Below, in pieces: positions 21,791 to 35,200 of a stretch of DNA of 64,000 nucleotides; position 1 is the stretch's first letter, and each line of letters begins with the position of its first letter. Below the pieces are notes generated by a model that was not told where the DNA came from, did no database searches, and saw only the letters and a program-made list of their open reading frames with translations. Origin of the DNA: Trogon surrucura (lineage: Eukaryota > Chordata > Aves > Trogoniformes > Trogonidae); contig CM036621.1 of the NCBI GenBank assembly GCA_020746105.1, positions 28,105,501 through 28,169,500 of the forward strand. Reading direction: 5' to 3'. The position numbers and the translations under genes were made by a program.

Positions 21791-24700
21791 AGAAGTAACC
21801 CATGCCAAGGCCTTATACGTGAAGTAGCAACTTTGAGTTGCTTCTTAGGAAATAATTAAAGCAACTTTGGGGGCTAAATTCTACTTCTATTAAAGTTGGC
21901 TGTAGTACTAATTTCACTGGGAGCATTATTTCCTCTGAACTGGGACTCTAGGCAGAATTGATTACAACTTAATTTTCTGTTTACTTACTTAATAAAAGTT
22001 CTACCTGTTTATGTCTCAACCCTGAGATTATTCCTCAAGGCTCTGTAAACTAAACACTTGTTTACAAACAGGCATTTTTAACATCTCATAGACAGACACC
22101 TCAGGTTCCTGCATAATAATGATAAATGAAAAAGTCACAATTCTCTGATCAGTCTTCACAATTTAGCATTGTTGTAACCAGAAATGGTGGAAAAATAGGA
22201 AGACTAGTTAAAGTCTAAGGTTTCCCTTACGTGGATTATTTTTTACTGCTTCATTTAAACAGCATTAAATCATAGTGGCATATAATTAGTTCTGGCTTTA
22301 GTATTTGCCAGTTTTCCTATTTAAGTTACAAGCTCTGCAGAGCAATGTACAAAGTGGAGCCCTATTACAAGAGTCACAAATCTCTGGGTCTTCCATAAAT
22401 GATGAGGAGGCAGGTGAGAAAGAATGGAGCCCTATTCTGGCAAAAAGTTTTCTCAGTTTTCAAATGTAATAGTGTATAATGTACAGACTTAGCACTTTGC
22501 TCATAAGCTATTATGCTAAATTTAATAAATTAATCCACTCATTGCTACAGCTAAGCCTTGGACAGAAAAGGAAAAACCTTTGATTAGAAATGGCCTTCCT
22601 TTACTTACAGAAAGCCATCTATGTATTTTTTCCATGGATGTTTGTTTGTTTTTTTCCTAGTTGCTACGGTCAGTTGTTTGGCTAAGGAAAGATTGTCATC
22701 TGACATGTAACAAAGCACAACCCTTAGTTTCAACTGGGTGGAGTGTGACCACACATCAGATACACACACTGCCACGGCTCCTTCCCGGGGGAATAGTCAG
22801 GACTCCTTGCTGCCAATGACAGGTCTGATCACCTGCCCAGGCTAAACCCTGTTACAGCCATAGATCTGTATCTCAAAACCAATGCGACTAGGAGGAACTT
22901 CAGCTGTCTTCCAGCAGCCTGGCATCTGTACAATCTTCTCCTTTCACGTGTCTTGTGTCATCAGTGTCTGTATGTAAACCATTAGGATTTCCTCAGTACC
23001 TGAGGAAACAAACCGACGCATTTAAACATCAGTCCATTACCCAAGAGTTTTTGTTGCAGTGTTCATAGATGTTTACAGTACAGGTGGTCTTTGGACTTTG
23101 AAACAAATATTGACTCTAGTACATGAAGTCAGGTTTCACGAACCTGTCTGCAAGAACAGTTGTGGAATTCGTAAATTCTGGCTTCCTGACAAGGAACATT
23201 AGGTTAAATTCAGACACTTTTGAACTTTTCTAGATACATAATGCCAAAAGAGACATTTCTTTCACACTGTATAGGACTGTAATTACTTTTCTGAAACATT
23301 TATTGATTAAAAACCTTCATAAGTCTACCCTATATGAATAGTGTATGTGAAACAATAACAGGTATTTGCAGATGTACCTCTTTTATGCTCACAATGAAAA
23401 TATTCACATACTTGAACTGCTTGATATGGGCAAACACATCTACTTACGCACTCAGTACTAATCTAGTAAATAATGTATAGCAGAATTTTATATTCATTTT
23501 GCATGACTGAAAATGTTTGCACAATGCTGTGAGCTCCAGAATCAGGCTATCTGGAGAAAAAGATACAACACACATTCAGCAACTTTTGTAGTAATGATTT
23601 CTATCCATGTGTAATTCACAGACTTTTCAGAACCAGTCCCACCACCATTGCTACAGAGCTCGAATACAGAACTGGCGCTCTGACATCTGCAGGAATCTGC
23701 TAACTAAACAATCATATTAGTCACATCTTTCAGAAATCCCCCAACCTGACCTTGTTACCACAGTTCATTCGGCCAGGGAAGTTTGCCATTCGAGTAGCAA
23801 TTTCATACACTTCACCTGGGCAAATATATTAGCAAACATCAACTATCATTATCTTTCCTCTCTGTCTGAAAGATTTCACTGCAACTAGTCATTTAGCAAG
23901 GTCAGATAAACAAATCAGAAATAAAAAACAGCCAAAAATACTCTTAGATTTCTTTCTAAGCAGGAGACATTAGATAGTGGATGAAGGGTATGTAGCATCA
24001 ACCAAAATATGTATATAAACAGCACTAGACAAAGAGTGAAATGCAAGTGATATTCTTCTAAAAAGCAATTTTTTTTAAAGTCACAGGCAGGATTATCGAA
24101 GTTTCAAAATAGAAAAAAAATAGAATCTTTTAATGATCCTTCCAAAACATATGCACCTAGTGATTTCTTATTCCCTGTGCTCTTTGTGACTGACAGCCTA
24201 CTCACTGTACTGGAAAACAGAGAGCAAGCAAAGAATGCTAAAACAACCCAGGCACTTCTGCTAGAAGTAGATGCGTAACAACTTTGTCTTCCCTATCACA
24301 GAAAATTTTTACCCTTCTGCCAAACGGTACTAGGTCCACCTAGGAACCGAAGTGCGACTTATGAGGTGTAATGATCTCGTTTTGAGCTTTAGCAACAAGA
24401 ACAATTTTAGCAAAGAGAAATGTCAGGACTAAGAATGTCATACCTTACCAGTTGTACTGAAACATGCAAAAAGGACTAAAACTAACAAAAGCACCTCCTG
24501 AATATGGAGGTTGCAGTATTCGCAATGTGATTTTCATTTCTGCAATGCAGTGTATTCAAGTTATGCTCATCACCAAAATCATGGTACCTCAGAAAACGGA
24601 GCAGCAGCACTAGATCTTCTTAAGGAAGTAGACACAGTTTTAATCCTGTAAAGAGAAGCTGAACTCTTCAGCTCTACTAGGCAGGTAAGGAGAATGACAG

Positions 24701-25688
24701 AACTACCAACTAACTGTTCATTTTACTATTCGAACCCCTACCCTGCATGGGTACATAGGGTACATACAGGTAGTAGCTCATAGCTAAACGCGGGCAAGAG
24801 CTGCTCTTAGGGTGTAACTCTTTCTTCTTCCACTCCAATATTTTTTCATCCCTTGGTTCTTTCTCTTTTTCTCTCTTCCAGCTTTTCCTATGAATGCACT
24901 TAAGGAATGCCTTAATTTCTTAAAGTTGTACCAGTCATTGATTCCATTTCCTAGGCAGAGGACTCTTTCCTAAGGTTATAGGGTTCCTGCTACTACTCCT
25001 TTCTTATGCTCACAATCCATGTTGGTTGTAATTAAACACCAGTGTTGCCTATGGCCTCTGAACAGTTAGCTAAGAAGTCAACCAGAAAATAACAGAACAG
25101 AGTAGATTTAAACCTATCAACTTTCAAAGGAAGAAGCATTTGACCCATACTTACTTTCTGCTTTTGAAAATTAGTATTGAAATTGGCACTCATCATAAAA
25201 CAAGTCCTTTAAGTCTTTTCTGTGTCTTTGGAAATCTTGGCTAGCGAGAAACTAATGGCAAGTCGACATGGCAGTTTATTAACCACTTCCGAATTGCTAC
25301 CAATGGCTTAGTGTCCCAACAACAGTCACAGGCATTTACCATTTTGGGTGATCAGTTAATTTTTTTTTACCTCTCCACCTCTGAAGTAAAATGAAGTAAG
25401 TCATTTGGGTTCTGTAAGTCTTCAGAAGCAAGGTCAGCAAAATGTTTTCAATGTAATTATTTTTAAGACACATACAAATATTCCCATGCAGTTGGCATGA
25501 GTGTTTTACCATGACTCAAGTGGGAGTCCTGCCAGTAAGTTCAGTAAGCACAGAACCGATCTCCTTAGAAACTAAAATATTCTCTCCACAGAGAGAAAAC
25601 TAGAATATAAAATTCATTTCCAGATTTTGAATTTACAAATATTTGAACTTATTCAAAGCTGCAGGTTTGATTTTTACAGTGTTTATAG

Positions 25689-25803
25689 CATAGAATCATA
25701 GAATCCAGCCCAGGCCATTCTATGATGACGATCATAGAATGGCCTGGGCTGGAAGGGACCTTAGAGATCATTTTTTATCCAACCTCCCTGTCATAGGCAG
25801 GGA
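25689..25803 (-). mobile_element. CR1 3' fragment with inverted end
   Basis: A minus-oriented CR1 tail (ATCATAGAATGGCCTGGGCTGG, then AAGGGACCTTAGAGATC) is preceded by an inverted copy of its first 22 bases. The two copies form a perfect hairpin. Confidence 0.85.
25705..25752. repeat. Perfect 22-bp inverted repeat, 4-nt loop
   Basis: The arms at 25,705-25,726 and 25,731-25,752 are exact reverse complements around GACG. Both arms are CR1 3'-end sequence. Confidence 0.95.
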
Positions 25804-28800
25804 CGACTTCTCAACTAGATCATGCAACACATAAGACTTGAAATACTGTAAGCAATAAAATTTCATTTTACTTAACACTAGGAATTTACCTACCTTACCA
25901 AATGAAGCAAAATACAGAATAGTGAATGGGTCATTTTTATTTTTTTTTTTAGAAAAAAAAAAATAGATGACCCTTTCATTTAAAGAAATGTGAAAAGGAA
26001 TACTGGTGTATTGCTCCCAGCTGCATGACCTTACCATACATACAAGTAGCAACTTTCCTGTAGTCACAGAGCAGTGAGACAGTTGTAGCTGCTTGAGAGA
26101 CATCTGAAGAAGCTGCAGCAAAAAAAATATGGAAACCTGCCTTTACAGTACTTTATGTCAAGAGTCAGGACAAATATAAAGAAATATTTAGGTCTGGGTA
26201 TATTCTCCTGGGTTTTTGTGCCAAGCAAAGCTTGGGCAAATTCTAAGACATATTCATACAGCATGTAACTACACTGAGTTTCCAAGTGATAATTGTTGGT
26301 TTGGGTTTTTTTTAAAAAAAAAAGCTAGAAAAGCCACATAAGAAGGGCAAAGGGAATATGTGTTTGAGCTAACACTGGCATATGTCTGAGCAGTGGTGAA
26401 AACATTTATCCTAAAGCTAATAAGAGATCACTGTCTATAAAAGCCAGATCTTACTGAGATAGTAGTTAGTGTTTCAGAGGGATGGCTAATCATAGTTCTT
26501 GCTGAGAAACCTGACTAAATAGCTTTAAAATACAAGGAAATACAACTGCACTTAACCAAAGCACAAGTGAGAATAAAACAGTTGTGCATTTTTTCTATAG
26601 GCTTCACTTAGATACATATGCCCACTGAAAAAATGTTGAAGAACAGCTGTCTCAGAACTTCACAGCAGTCCCAGCCCTAGAAATTTTCAGCTGTCAGCAC
26701 CGAAGGGTAACTTTTCACTGCAGCTAGGTTTACAATGGAACAAATAACAGATCCTGTTTCCAGGTTACAATTATCAGCTAAATAAATAGCATTTTTTAAA
26801 CTTATCTTTTAAACACACCAGTGGCAAAACTGCAATTGCTTAAGATAATAATGAACTAAATACAGGTGTGTCTACACACAGCCAGTCATTTCTGGAAGAA
26901 AGTATGTTCAGGAGGTGGAGTAGAAATGAAGCAGAATGATTGGAGAAGCCCAACACACTCCCAGGAATGTGACTTGAAACTGAGCAAAGGGGAGCTGCAG
27001 TGACCCTTTGCTGCAACAGGAATGATTTCTTATCTGAACGTTTCCTCTCTCCCACCCTCCCCACAACTACTAATCTCTTTTTATTTCTGCAGTCTTTCCT
27101 ATTCACATTAATAAAGATGTGATGGCTTCTCTTGAGGTGGACTCATGCTCACATTAGTAGAGAGCTCAGTCCTCTCATGATTTCAACCACAGCTTTCTCA
27201 GCAACTTCAGTGAAAACAAAACTGAGATCCTTGGAAGACTAATTCCTCAGTGCACAAAAAAATGTTTTGTTTGAATTATTTTTTAAGCAAAAAAAACCAA
27301 CAATCAGCTCTATAGCAGGATTGAATATATGATTCAAGTCATTAAGAAAAACAGACTAACCAAGATACTGATCAAGTTCAGACATATTTCCTCCTATCCC
27401 AGAAAAAGTTGATTTCTTTATCTGGAATCTGCTAGACTACATCTCATTTATAGAGGAACCACCAAGTGAAATAATTTATTTTGTCCAGAAAACAATTTGC
27501 TGAACTCAAACACCAATGGGTTCTTGCATCGAACTAAAATGACATATTTTTCACACTTACTTTCCCAAGATTACAGGGAGAAAAATTCCTTTATAGCAGC
27601 AACTTCTGTTGAGATCCATGAATGACTACATGCAGAAAGTGGCAAAAATCTCCTTAGAGAGTTTGTTAAAAGATTCCTAAACCTTCTAAATGCTCTTTAG
27701 AGAAATTAAGAATATTCAGATAACTTTGGTATGACATTCCTAAGTATCAATGGCATTTTCTAAATCAAATCCAAGCTTCACATCATTATTGAAAGTATGT
27801 TGAAATTTTAAATTATGCCAGATGTAAAATGACGGGGAAGAGTTTTGATTTTTAGTGAGGTATATATTTGGTGACAGTACAGAGACATCACAGCTTTTGT
27901 AATAGATAACAACTCAAGATTAAGCAACAAGAAGCAAATGCCAACCTACTCTACCTATTACGTTCCTTCACCATTTGCCTGTGGATTTACTTTCAAATGA
28001 TAATACAATCATGCTTGGTATTAGTAATAAAATGGCTTAACATAATTTTTTCCTTACCTTCCTCTAAATTAACTCACGTCCATACAGTCAGAAGACTAAG
28101 GAACGGATCATCTCAATTTTTTTCAAGACTGTCATTGATTTTGGGTGCTCTATAACTAAAGATAAAATGGAAGCACTCATCATCTTCACACAGGCCCTAG
28201 TGAATGTAAATTTTCATGATATAGCATGTTCTGCAGTAACTTATTTCAAATAAAACAGTAGTAAAAATGACAACAATTCTGATTTTTGATCTAAGTTAAA
28301 CACTGATTTGGTTTATGGTAATGATCCCGTGAGGTGCAGGTTGACAGGGAAGACCCACAGCATTCAGGTTGGATATACCTCTAAGAATTCACAAAATCAG
28401 TCTTTCGCTTCTTAAAAAGTTCGCTACGCTGTGACAGCTCAATTAAATGGCATGTTCCTATTCTGTGCCTTTCTTCCATTACTATTAGCCCAATAATATC
28501 TATACAAATGTTCATAATATAGTTTCTTCCATTATATGAATTGAAGCAAATACATATCTATACAGCACAAAGACTGCATGAGGGTTTATAATGATAATGC
28601 CAGAAAACAAAGAAAAGTTTTAAAAAAATCAAAGAAGTGTACTGGTAAAATATTTTAAAAAGTAGATCAGTCCTTATCAGCAAATAACAGGCTTAGACTC
28701 TCTTTTCTAGCTGTAGTCAACAGACAACACTATTCTTTAACCTAAATACACAAAAAATTCACAGAAGTAAAGCAATTAATAGCTGACTTCAAACACGAGT

Positions 28801-31800
28801 AAATCGTATTAGCAAAGCTGACAGAAATTCAATTTTCATTTTTATCCAGACGAATTCTTCCAACTCTCATTATCATTAGCAAATTACTGTATAAAGCTTT
28901 TGCTTACAAAAAGATAAGCTAATTCCTTTAGACTATATCCATCCTAAGAAAGGGGGCTGCAGTCTTAATAAAGCCCATTCTGCTAAAAGATAACAGTAAA
29001 ACGTCCTTGCTGCAGCATGTCTTATCCTTGTGGGAGAAAAACTTCTCACATTACAGAGCTGAGTTTCCATCTTTGTGAGCAGACTGATAGTTAATCTGAT
29101 TCATTTTGTCCTATTCTGGGCTTCATATCTGTTTTCATCCTTATGCTTCAGTATTGCTGGAATGAGAACAGCTGTGAACGGGCACGTTCCTATCAGCACG
29201 TTCTTTGGAGGATCTGTACATGGGGTCTGATAGCAGCTTAAATAAGTCTGCTCCTATTCTGAAGAAAGGAAAAATGACAGTTTCATAAATCTTCTGCCAG
29301 TGTTTAGCATCTTATTTTCAGCAACATTTTCCATCACATGCATCTGAAATCTATCTTCTTCATTGCACAAAAATGTATTCAAAGAGAATGCAAGCTGTAG
29401 CTGAAGTTACATTAGGCAACTGCATGTTTTTTCAACAGTTTTTCAATACTTTAGATTGTATGCAAATGTTAAGTTGTATTAACACTTCTGAAATCACATC
29501 ACACGCAGTGACAATAAAATAATGTCTTCTCCTCTGTTCTCTTCCTGTTCCAAGCTGTAGCTTGTTATGCTCTAAAGAAGGTTAAAGTTCAGAAGGGGAA
29601 GGCAAAGATGATTTTAAGCTGCCTTTATTTCCCTTCAGGCTTAGAGACCCAAGCAATAATCATCTTTGTTGTGAACTACATATCCAAGTTACGTACAGGC
29701 TGCTTTGCACCTAAAGAAAGCACCAAGCCACAAATTGTTTACCTTCTGGTCCCACGTCTAACATAAGAATACATACAAAGGCGTAGAAGGCGACCAGTGC
29801 ACCAGGTCTATGCACATCAAATCCTGAAACAATGGGAATTCCTACAAACAACATTTGAACAACATCTGTATTCTGTATGTAATATAACAGCAAGGGAAAA
29901 GGTAAACTGGAATCTACCATTTTATTTTGATCCTTGCTAAGCAATTTTCTGAAAAAAGTTTCCATTCAAAAATTTAACTCCTATCTAGAAAAAGAATAGA
30001 GAATATGACCTGCAGGATCATAAAGAAAAAGCCTCAGTTAAAATACACTGGAAGAAAGTGAAAAACAAAACGACAAACAAAACTTGTAGTTTTCATGGGC
30101 TGGAACTTACAGAGCCACCAGTGTGTTTATTTAGGATGCACTCTAGTGGACACACATATAACAAAACCAACCAAAGACACAAATGTTATGAAAAGACAGA
30201 AAGTTAAAGGCACATGTTGGATGGAGTAATTATAATTATTTAATACCATGTTTTAAAATACTGTCTTACAACTTACACATATTTCCTAATTAAATATGAT
30301 GGTCTATGAAGGCTGAAATTTTCATAGTCAACATGATTGGACACAAAATTTAAGTGGACGCAAGTTACTTAAGAATTTTTGAAATTTTTAATCTAAACAA
30401 CGAGATTCAGTTATACATACTGGCTAAAAGAGAAACTCCATCTATTTATCCAGTTACTCCATCCCTTCGAGACTGGCACAGGAAGCTGCAATGCACACAA
30501 TGTGAAGAGGTGCAATTAGAACTGTAGTATCTTAAAATGTGGCCTTAAAATGATGCTATTTCTAAGTGTTACTAATAAATATAATTATAAACTGTAACAA
30601 AATCAGTTTACTGGAATATCAACCATAAGGGCATATTCATTCCACAGAAAAGGTTCTTGACTGTCATAGAAATTGCAAACCTATACTAATGCAGAATAAA
30701 AATAGATGGCAAAGCTTGGCCACCTAGTCACAAAAGTAATTCCACTTTTCATCACCCAAAAAGTTACACAAACATTTCTAAGTATTTATACCTGGAAAGT
30801 GACATTTTTCTCTTTTGATTTTAAGGTTGTTCATATACGACATACCAATAAACAGCATCCAAAAAGAAATATGGCAATAAGAAAGGCAACAGTATTTTTT
30901 AAATAAACGTATTTTATTAAGGGGAAAATAATATACTACTATACTGGAAACCAATTGTGCTTGCCTTTTAAAAATTGATAGCATTATGCTAGTATGAACT
31001 AGAACAGAACAAGTTGTTTAGAGCAGAAAAATATTATGTGATTGACCTTTGCCTCTTGGGTATACAGATATTGCTGACAGTTTGCCAAAGAAAACAAAAC
31101 CCTTAAAGACAGATATAATACAAAACAAATTAGAGTGAAATTATCCCCAAAATTTCTTTCATCCCAAAACTGAAGAATTCAATGAATGCACTAAGTATGC
31201 ACTGAATTTGTATTGAGGAGTATTTTCATTGTACAAGACTGGCCATGACTTAATGTTATTTATCCAACTAACCTGCACTATCAGAAGACACTCAGATGTA
31301 ATGGCATATTTTAGTCAAGAAGCATAGGGTTTCTTAATGCTGCTGTCTTTTCCATTTACAATAAACAGATTTAAAACATTCTTGACAGCCTATACATCAG
31401 TGATTACAGAAATCTATTCTTAGAAAATTTAATGCAATATTTAAGGATTAGAAAACTATGTTTATATATAAATATGAATTTGAGTATTAAATATTAAATT
31501 TTAAGTGAAGCTTTGAGAACTAATAATAGCATTTAGTAAAGACATGGACCTAATTAATTGATCTGCAAATCCAAGACAAACGTAGAAAAGATTATTTTAA
31601 GACTTCACTAATCAAAAGTGATACCCACACTTGCAGCTCACCTAGTATCACACAATAACCAGAAAAGGTTAGTTCAAAGCCTAGAGCAAACAGTGTTACA
31701 AAAAGCACCTCAAGACTTCTAAGACAGACGAGATCTTTTAGTACACATCTACTGAGGCACACAGTGTTGAATTTATCTCTTCCAGACAAATTTGAAAATT

Positions 31801-32285
31801 TTTCTGATTTGATTTTTGCATCTAGTTTGATGTGCATAACTCTTTCCTATCTTCTAACCTGTAGAGCATTCCCGCTTTCTGCCAGAAACCATTCAAATTC
31901 CTGGAAAGTTCTTTTTTAATGAACTTCTATTCTTTTAATATTGATTAAATTATCATATTGTATCCTCTACTCCAAAATTATCTTGACACATTAATCATAT
32001 CTATAATTATTACAGTTACACTTCAAGAATCAATGGGCAATAAGTACAAAATACTGCCTCCATTTCAATGGCGGTTTTCTTCCCGAGTCAGCAGTGCTAG
32101 CTACAACGGTTTAAGAACAAAAAGGAAGCATCATATGTCAGAATTAACAGACTTCATAGAAACACCCAGAAAGCACAAAAACTGAAACAACAGGTATGTA
32201 CATCAGTTTCATACATGACATACTCAAATCAAGATATTACACTTTGGGATGAGCAAGTAATGAGCAGGAAACATATTTACTGCTT

Positions 32286-35200
32286 TTAGGTCAGTTCAGA
32301 ACTTTCTTGTTCTGCTTCTGGCACGAGATCCGTTACACTCTAAAAAACAAACGAAAAAGAAATGCTACGAGTTGTCAGCATTAACTGAATTTGCAAAGAG
32401 GAAAAAAAGAGAAAAAAAGAAAAAATCCACATGTCAGACAAGTTGTTATTCATCAACATCATTACGTATTCTTCCATTCAGTAAAATATAAAGTTTATCA
32501 CCAGGTTTTTATTATAAAACTCGTTGAGTCTGTATTAAGTACGACAATTCTGAGAGCAATATAGCTGCAATAGTACAACTACATATTTTTACTTATCTGT
32601 TCTTAATGTGTAGTTTAATTCAACAAACATATCACTGTGAAACCTCAAATAACATTACCAAAGGCCAATGCAATACAACTTCCAATGACCTCAGGTATGA
32701 CAACTTGGAAGATGGCACATATAATAAGAAACAGGGAGTTTACTGAAGAGGGTCCTGTCGGAGAGCCGGTCAAGACAATGACAAATCCCACCGATATGGC
32801 TACAAGTAATTCTCCCTTTATTGCTCCGGACAGCTCAAGATATACAGTTCAGCAGTGTCCCCGCGCCTGCCCCTTAACAGAGTTGGTCAGTTACAGGTTT
32901 ACACGCGCCAGCGTTTTATTGGGTAGTGCCATTCCACTATGCAAGCGACTCTCGCCCCCCCTTCTCCCCCTGCGGCCAGCACCTCCAGCCAAGCATCTCG
33001 CAAAGCTCTCACAAAACAGATAAAACCTCCTCCTCCCCGTGTTCCAAGGCAGCTTCAAGGACAGAGCCTTTGTTTAGGCCTAAGCTGGGTTGTCCACATC
33101 TTTAAAATAATATCGCGCCTCTGCTCCACAAGAAATTCCTCTACAGTTTACTACTCATTTTCAGTTCTGGTTTTGCAATTCACTTATTTAAGAACACAGA
33201 AATTATGGCTGAAGCCTCGAGAATACTTTTAAATATGTAATTATCAGAAAATTAGAAAAATGGGGGCTATACAAGATCTTGAGAACTCATCTGATTTACC
33301 TTAGTGAAAAAAACACCTATGAAAACCTCACCCTAAGAATTGTCGAAGGTATGTTCATAAATATTTTTAGAGAACACTTATAAAACAGGCTGTTACGAAA
33401 GTAACATTAAGTATAAACCATATTAATTTCACAATATCAAGTCTGAGCTAGCATTACACTACTGATACCAGAAATTAAGCGAGCAAAGTATTAAGATTAA
33501 TAGAGAAAAAAGGGTTCTGATAATGACATGCTAAAACTGGTATATCAAAATCTCAAGTTATACCATTTGGACTACTCTAACTGGCAAAAGTCAGGCAGAT
33601 ATCGGTATCTTTACAACCACTGAATACTCATGAAGCTGAGTGATTTTGCAGGAGTTGGCATCACCTGTACTGCCAGGCCTTAAAATAAATGAAGGCTGAT
33701 TCATGTTCTCTCATTTCACTGGACTGTCAAGCATAAGTGGAATTAAAAAAAAAAAAAGAGCTGGGCATAGATGTCTGAGGCTGACAACATAGAGCCATTG
33801 TTACAGCACTGAAAGCAACACATTCGTGTTGGGCTCAGATAACCTGATTCTCCTCAGGCCCTAGCCTTAGTGAGCACTGCATGTCCTTAGTACCTGGTGT
33901 TATACTTTAAATGTTTGCTCAGGTATCTCCACACAAGAGCGCGTTCTGCTGCACAGAAAATACACTTCACACCGAATAGAAAAATAGAAAAAAACGGCAT
34001 TCATTCAAAAGCAAGTCACCTTCTTGTGATTTAGTACATGCGGTATATGACTATCTGTTCACATGGCAAAGGAAGCCTGCCCCCTCTGAGAGTACTCACA
34101 CTTTCATTTGCAACATCTCTGAATACAAAAGGGCATTTTCAGTTTAGAGGATTCAGTCAGCCACCACCACACAGTCTTTTAGAATGGCTTAACCTGTATC
34201 AGAGAAGAGGCTAGGGGCAGTTTGAAGGTTGTGGCCAAAATACCATCCCTTAAAACCATAGGAGCAAACCAGCACAGTCTTAATTGTAGAGATTTAACCT
34301 CTGATATGTCAGCACAGAAAAGCAAATTGTAAGAATCAATCACTTATAATTTCCCTGTTCTTTCTAAACACGCACCTCAGACTGCTCATTCTCATCTAGC
34401 TCCTCAACGCTGGTCAAATTAGGTGCTCCAGGCACATCTGTAAGTTCGGCTATCGTCTTTTCATTTTCCTGTGGCAACAAGAACCAGTTTTCAGTTAAAA
34501 GTATTCCATGTTGTGAATAATTGTCTACAGAGAATATTTCAGATATGTTAAAATCACAGTATGCATTAATATAAAGCAGATACATCACATGCATGCTATA
34601 CAAATATGATAGTATGTGAATATGGACTCCGTATGCTTGTTAAGACTAGGAGTTTTTTTGAGTAACAAGAATTTTGGTTTAAATTTCTACATATTCATTT
34701 TTTATGCCACTTTTGCACTGCCATCTTTCTACAATTATGTTCTGTCAGTATTTTAAGAGTGCTCTAAAAATGTGCATGTCTCTGAAATATGATGTGCTCC
34801 ACGTAAATATAAGAGCTACTCACATTTAAAAGTTTTATTGAGATCACCATGCCAGTTATCAGTGTATGCTTTTACCAAAATAGCAGTAAAAGATCATACA
34901 TTTACACTGTATATGCACTCTTCTGTTAGTGTAAACTCTGGTGCACCATGAGGATCTCAGAATCAAGAGGCTTCCCAATTCCAGATCACAGCTCCTTTTC
35001 CAGCTACAGCAAAAGGACTTTGTGCTGACACACTGTAAAACATTACTGTCTAGACACTGACATTAGACATGTTTAAAAAGTTTCAATGCTTTCTCACAAT
35101 TACTATCAAGTAATGTGAAAGCATCCACTAAGATGATCTTATGCCAAATTTTGCAATAAATTTATACTCTCTTCTGAATACAAACTTAATAAACCTAATA

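Larger units (their letters stand above)
18170..32285. other. Intergenic region between MAT1A and DYDC1
   Basis: AT-rich interval with no coding exon I can support. It contains a 64-bp tandem duplication (21,122-21,249), CR1 pieces at 21,699-21,790 and 25,689-25,803, and several A or T homopolymers. Open frames such as those at 25,768-26,121 or 29,711-29,965 have no recognisable domain. The 3' UTR of DYDC1 must occupy its right end, but I could not fix the poly(A) site; a TTTATT (minus-strand AATAAA) at 30,913-30,918 is one possibility. Confidence 0.6.

Noticed and set aside
29711-29965. Minus-strand 84-aa frame with hydrophobic segments
   Set aside because: No family similarity that I recognise and no splice-site or promoter context. 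The composition is ordinary for AT-rich DNA.
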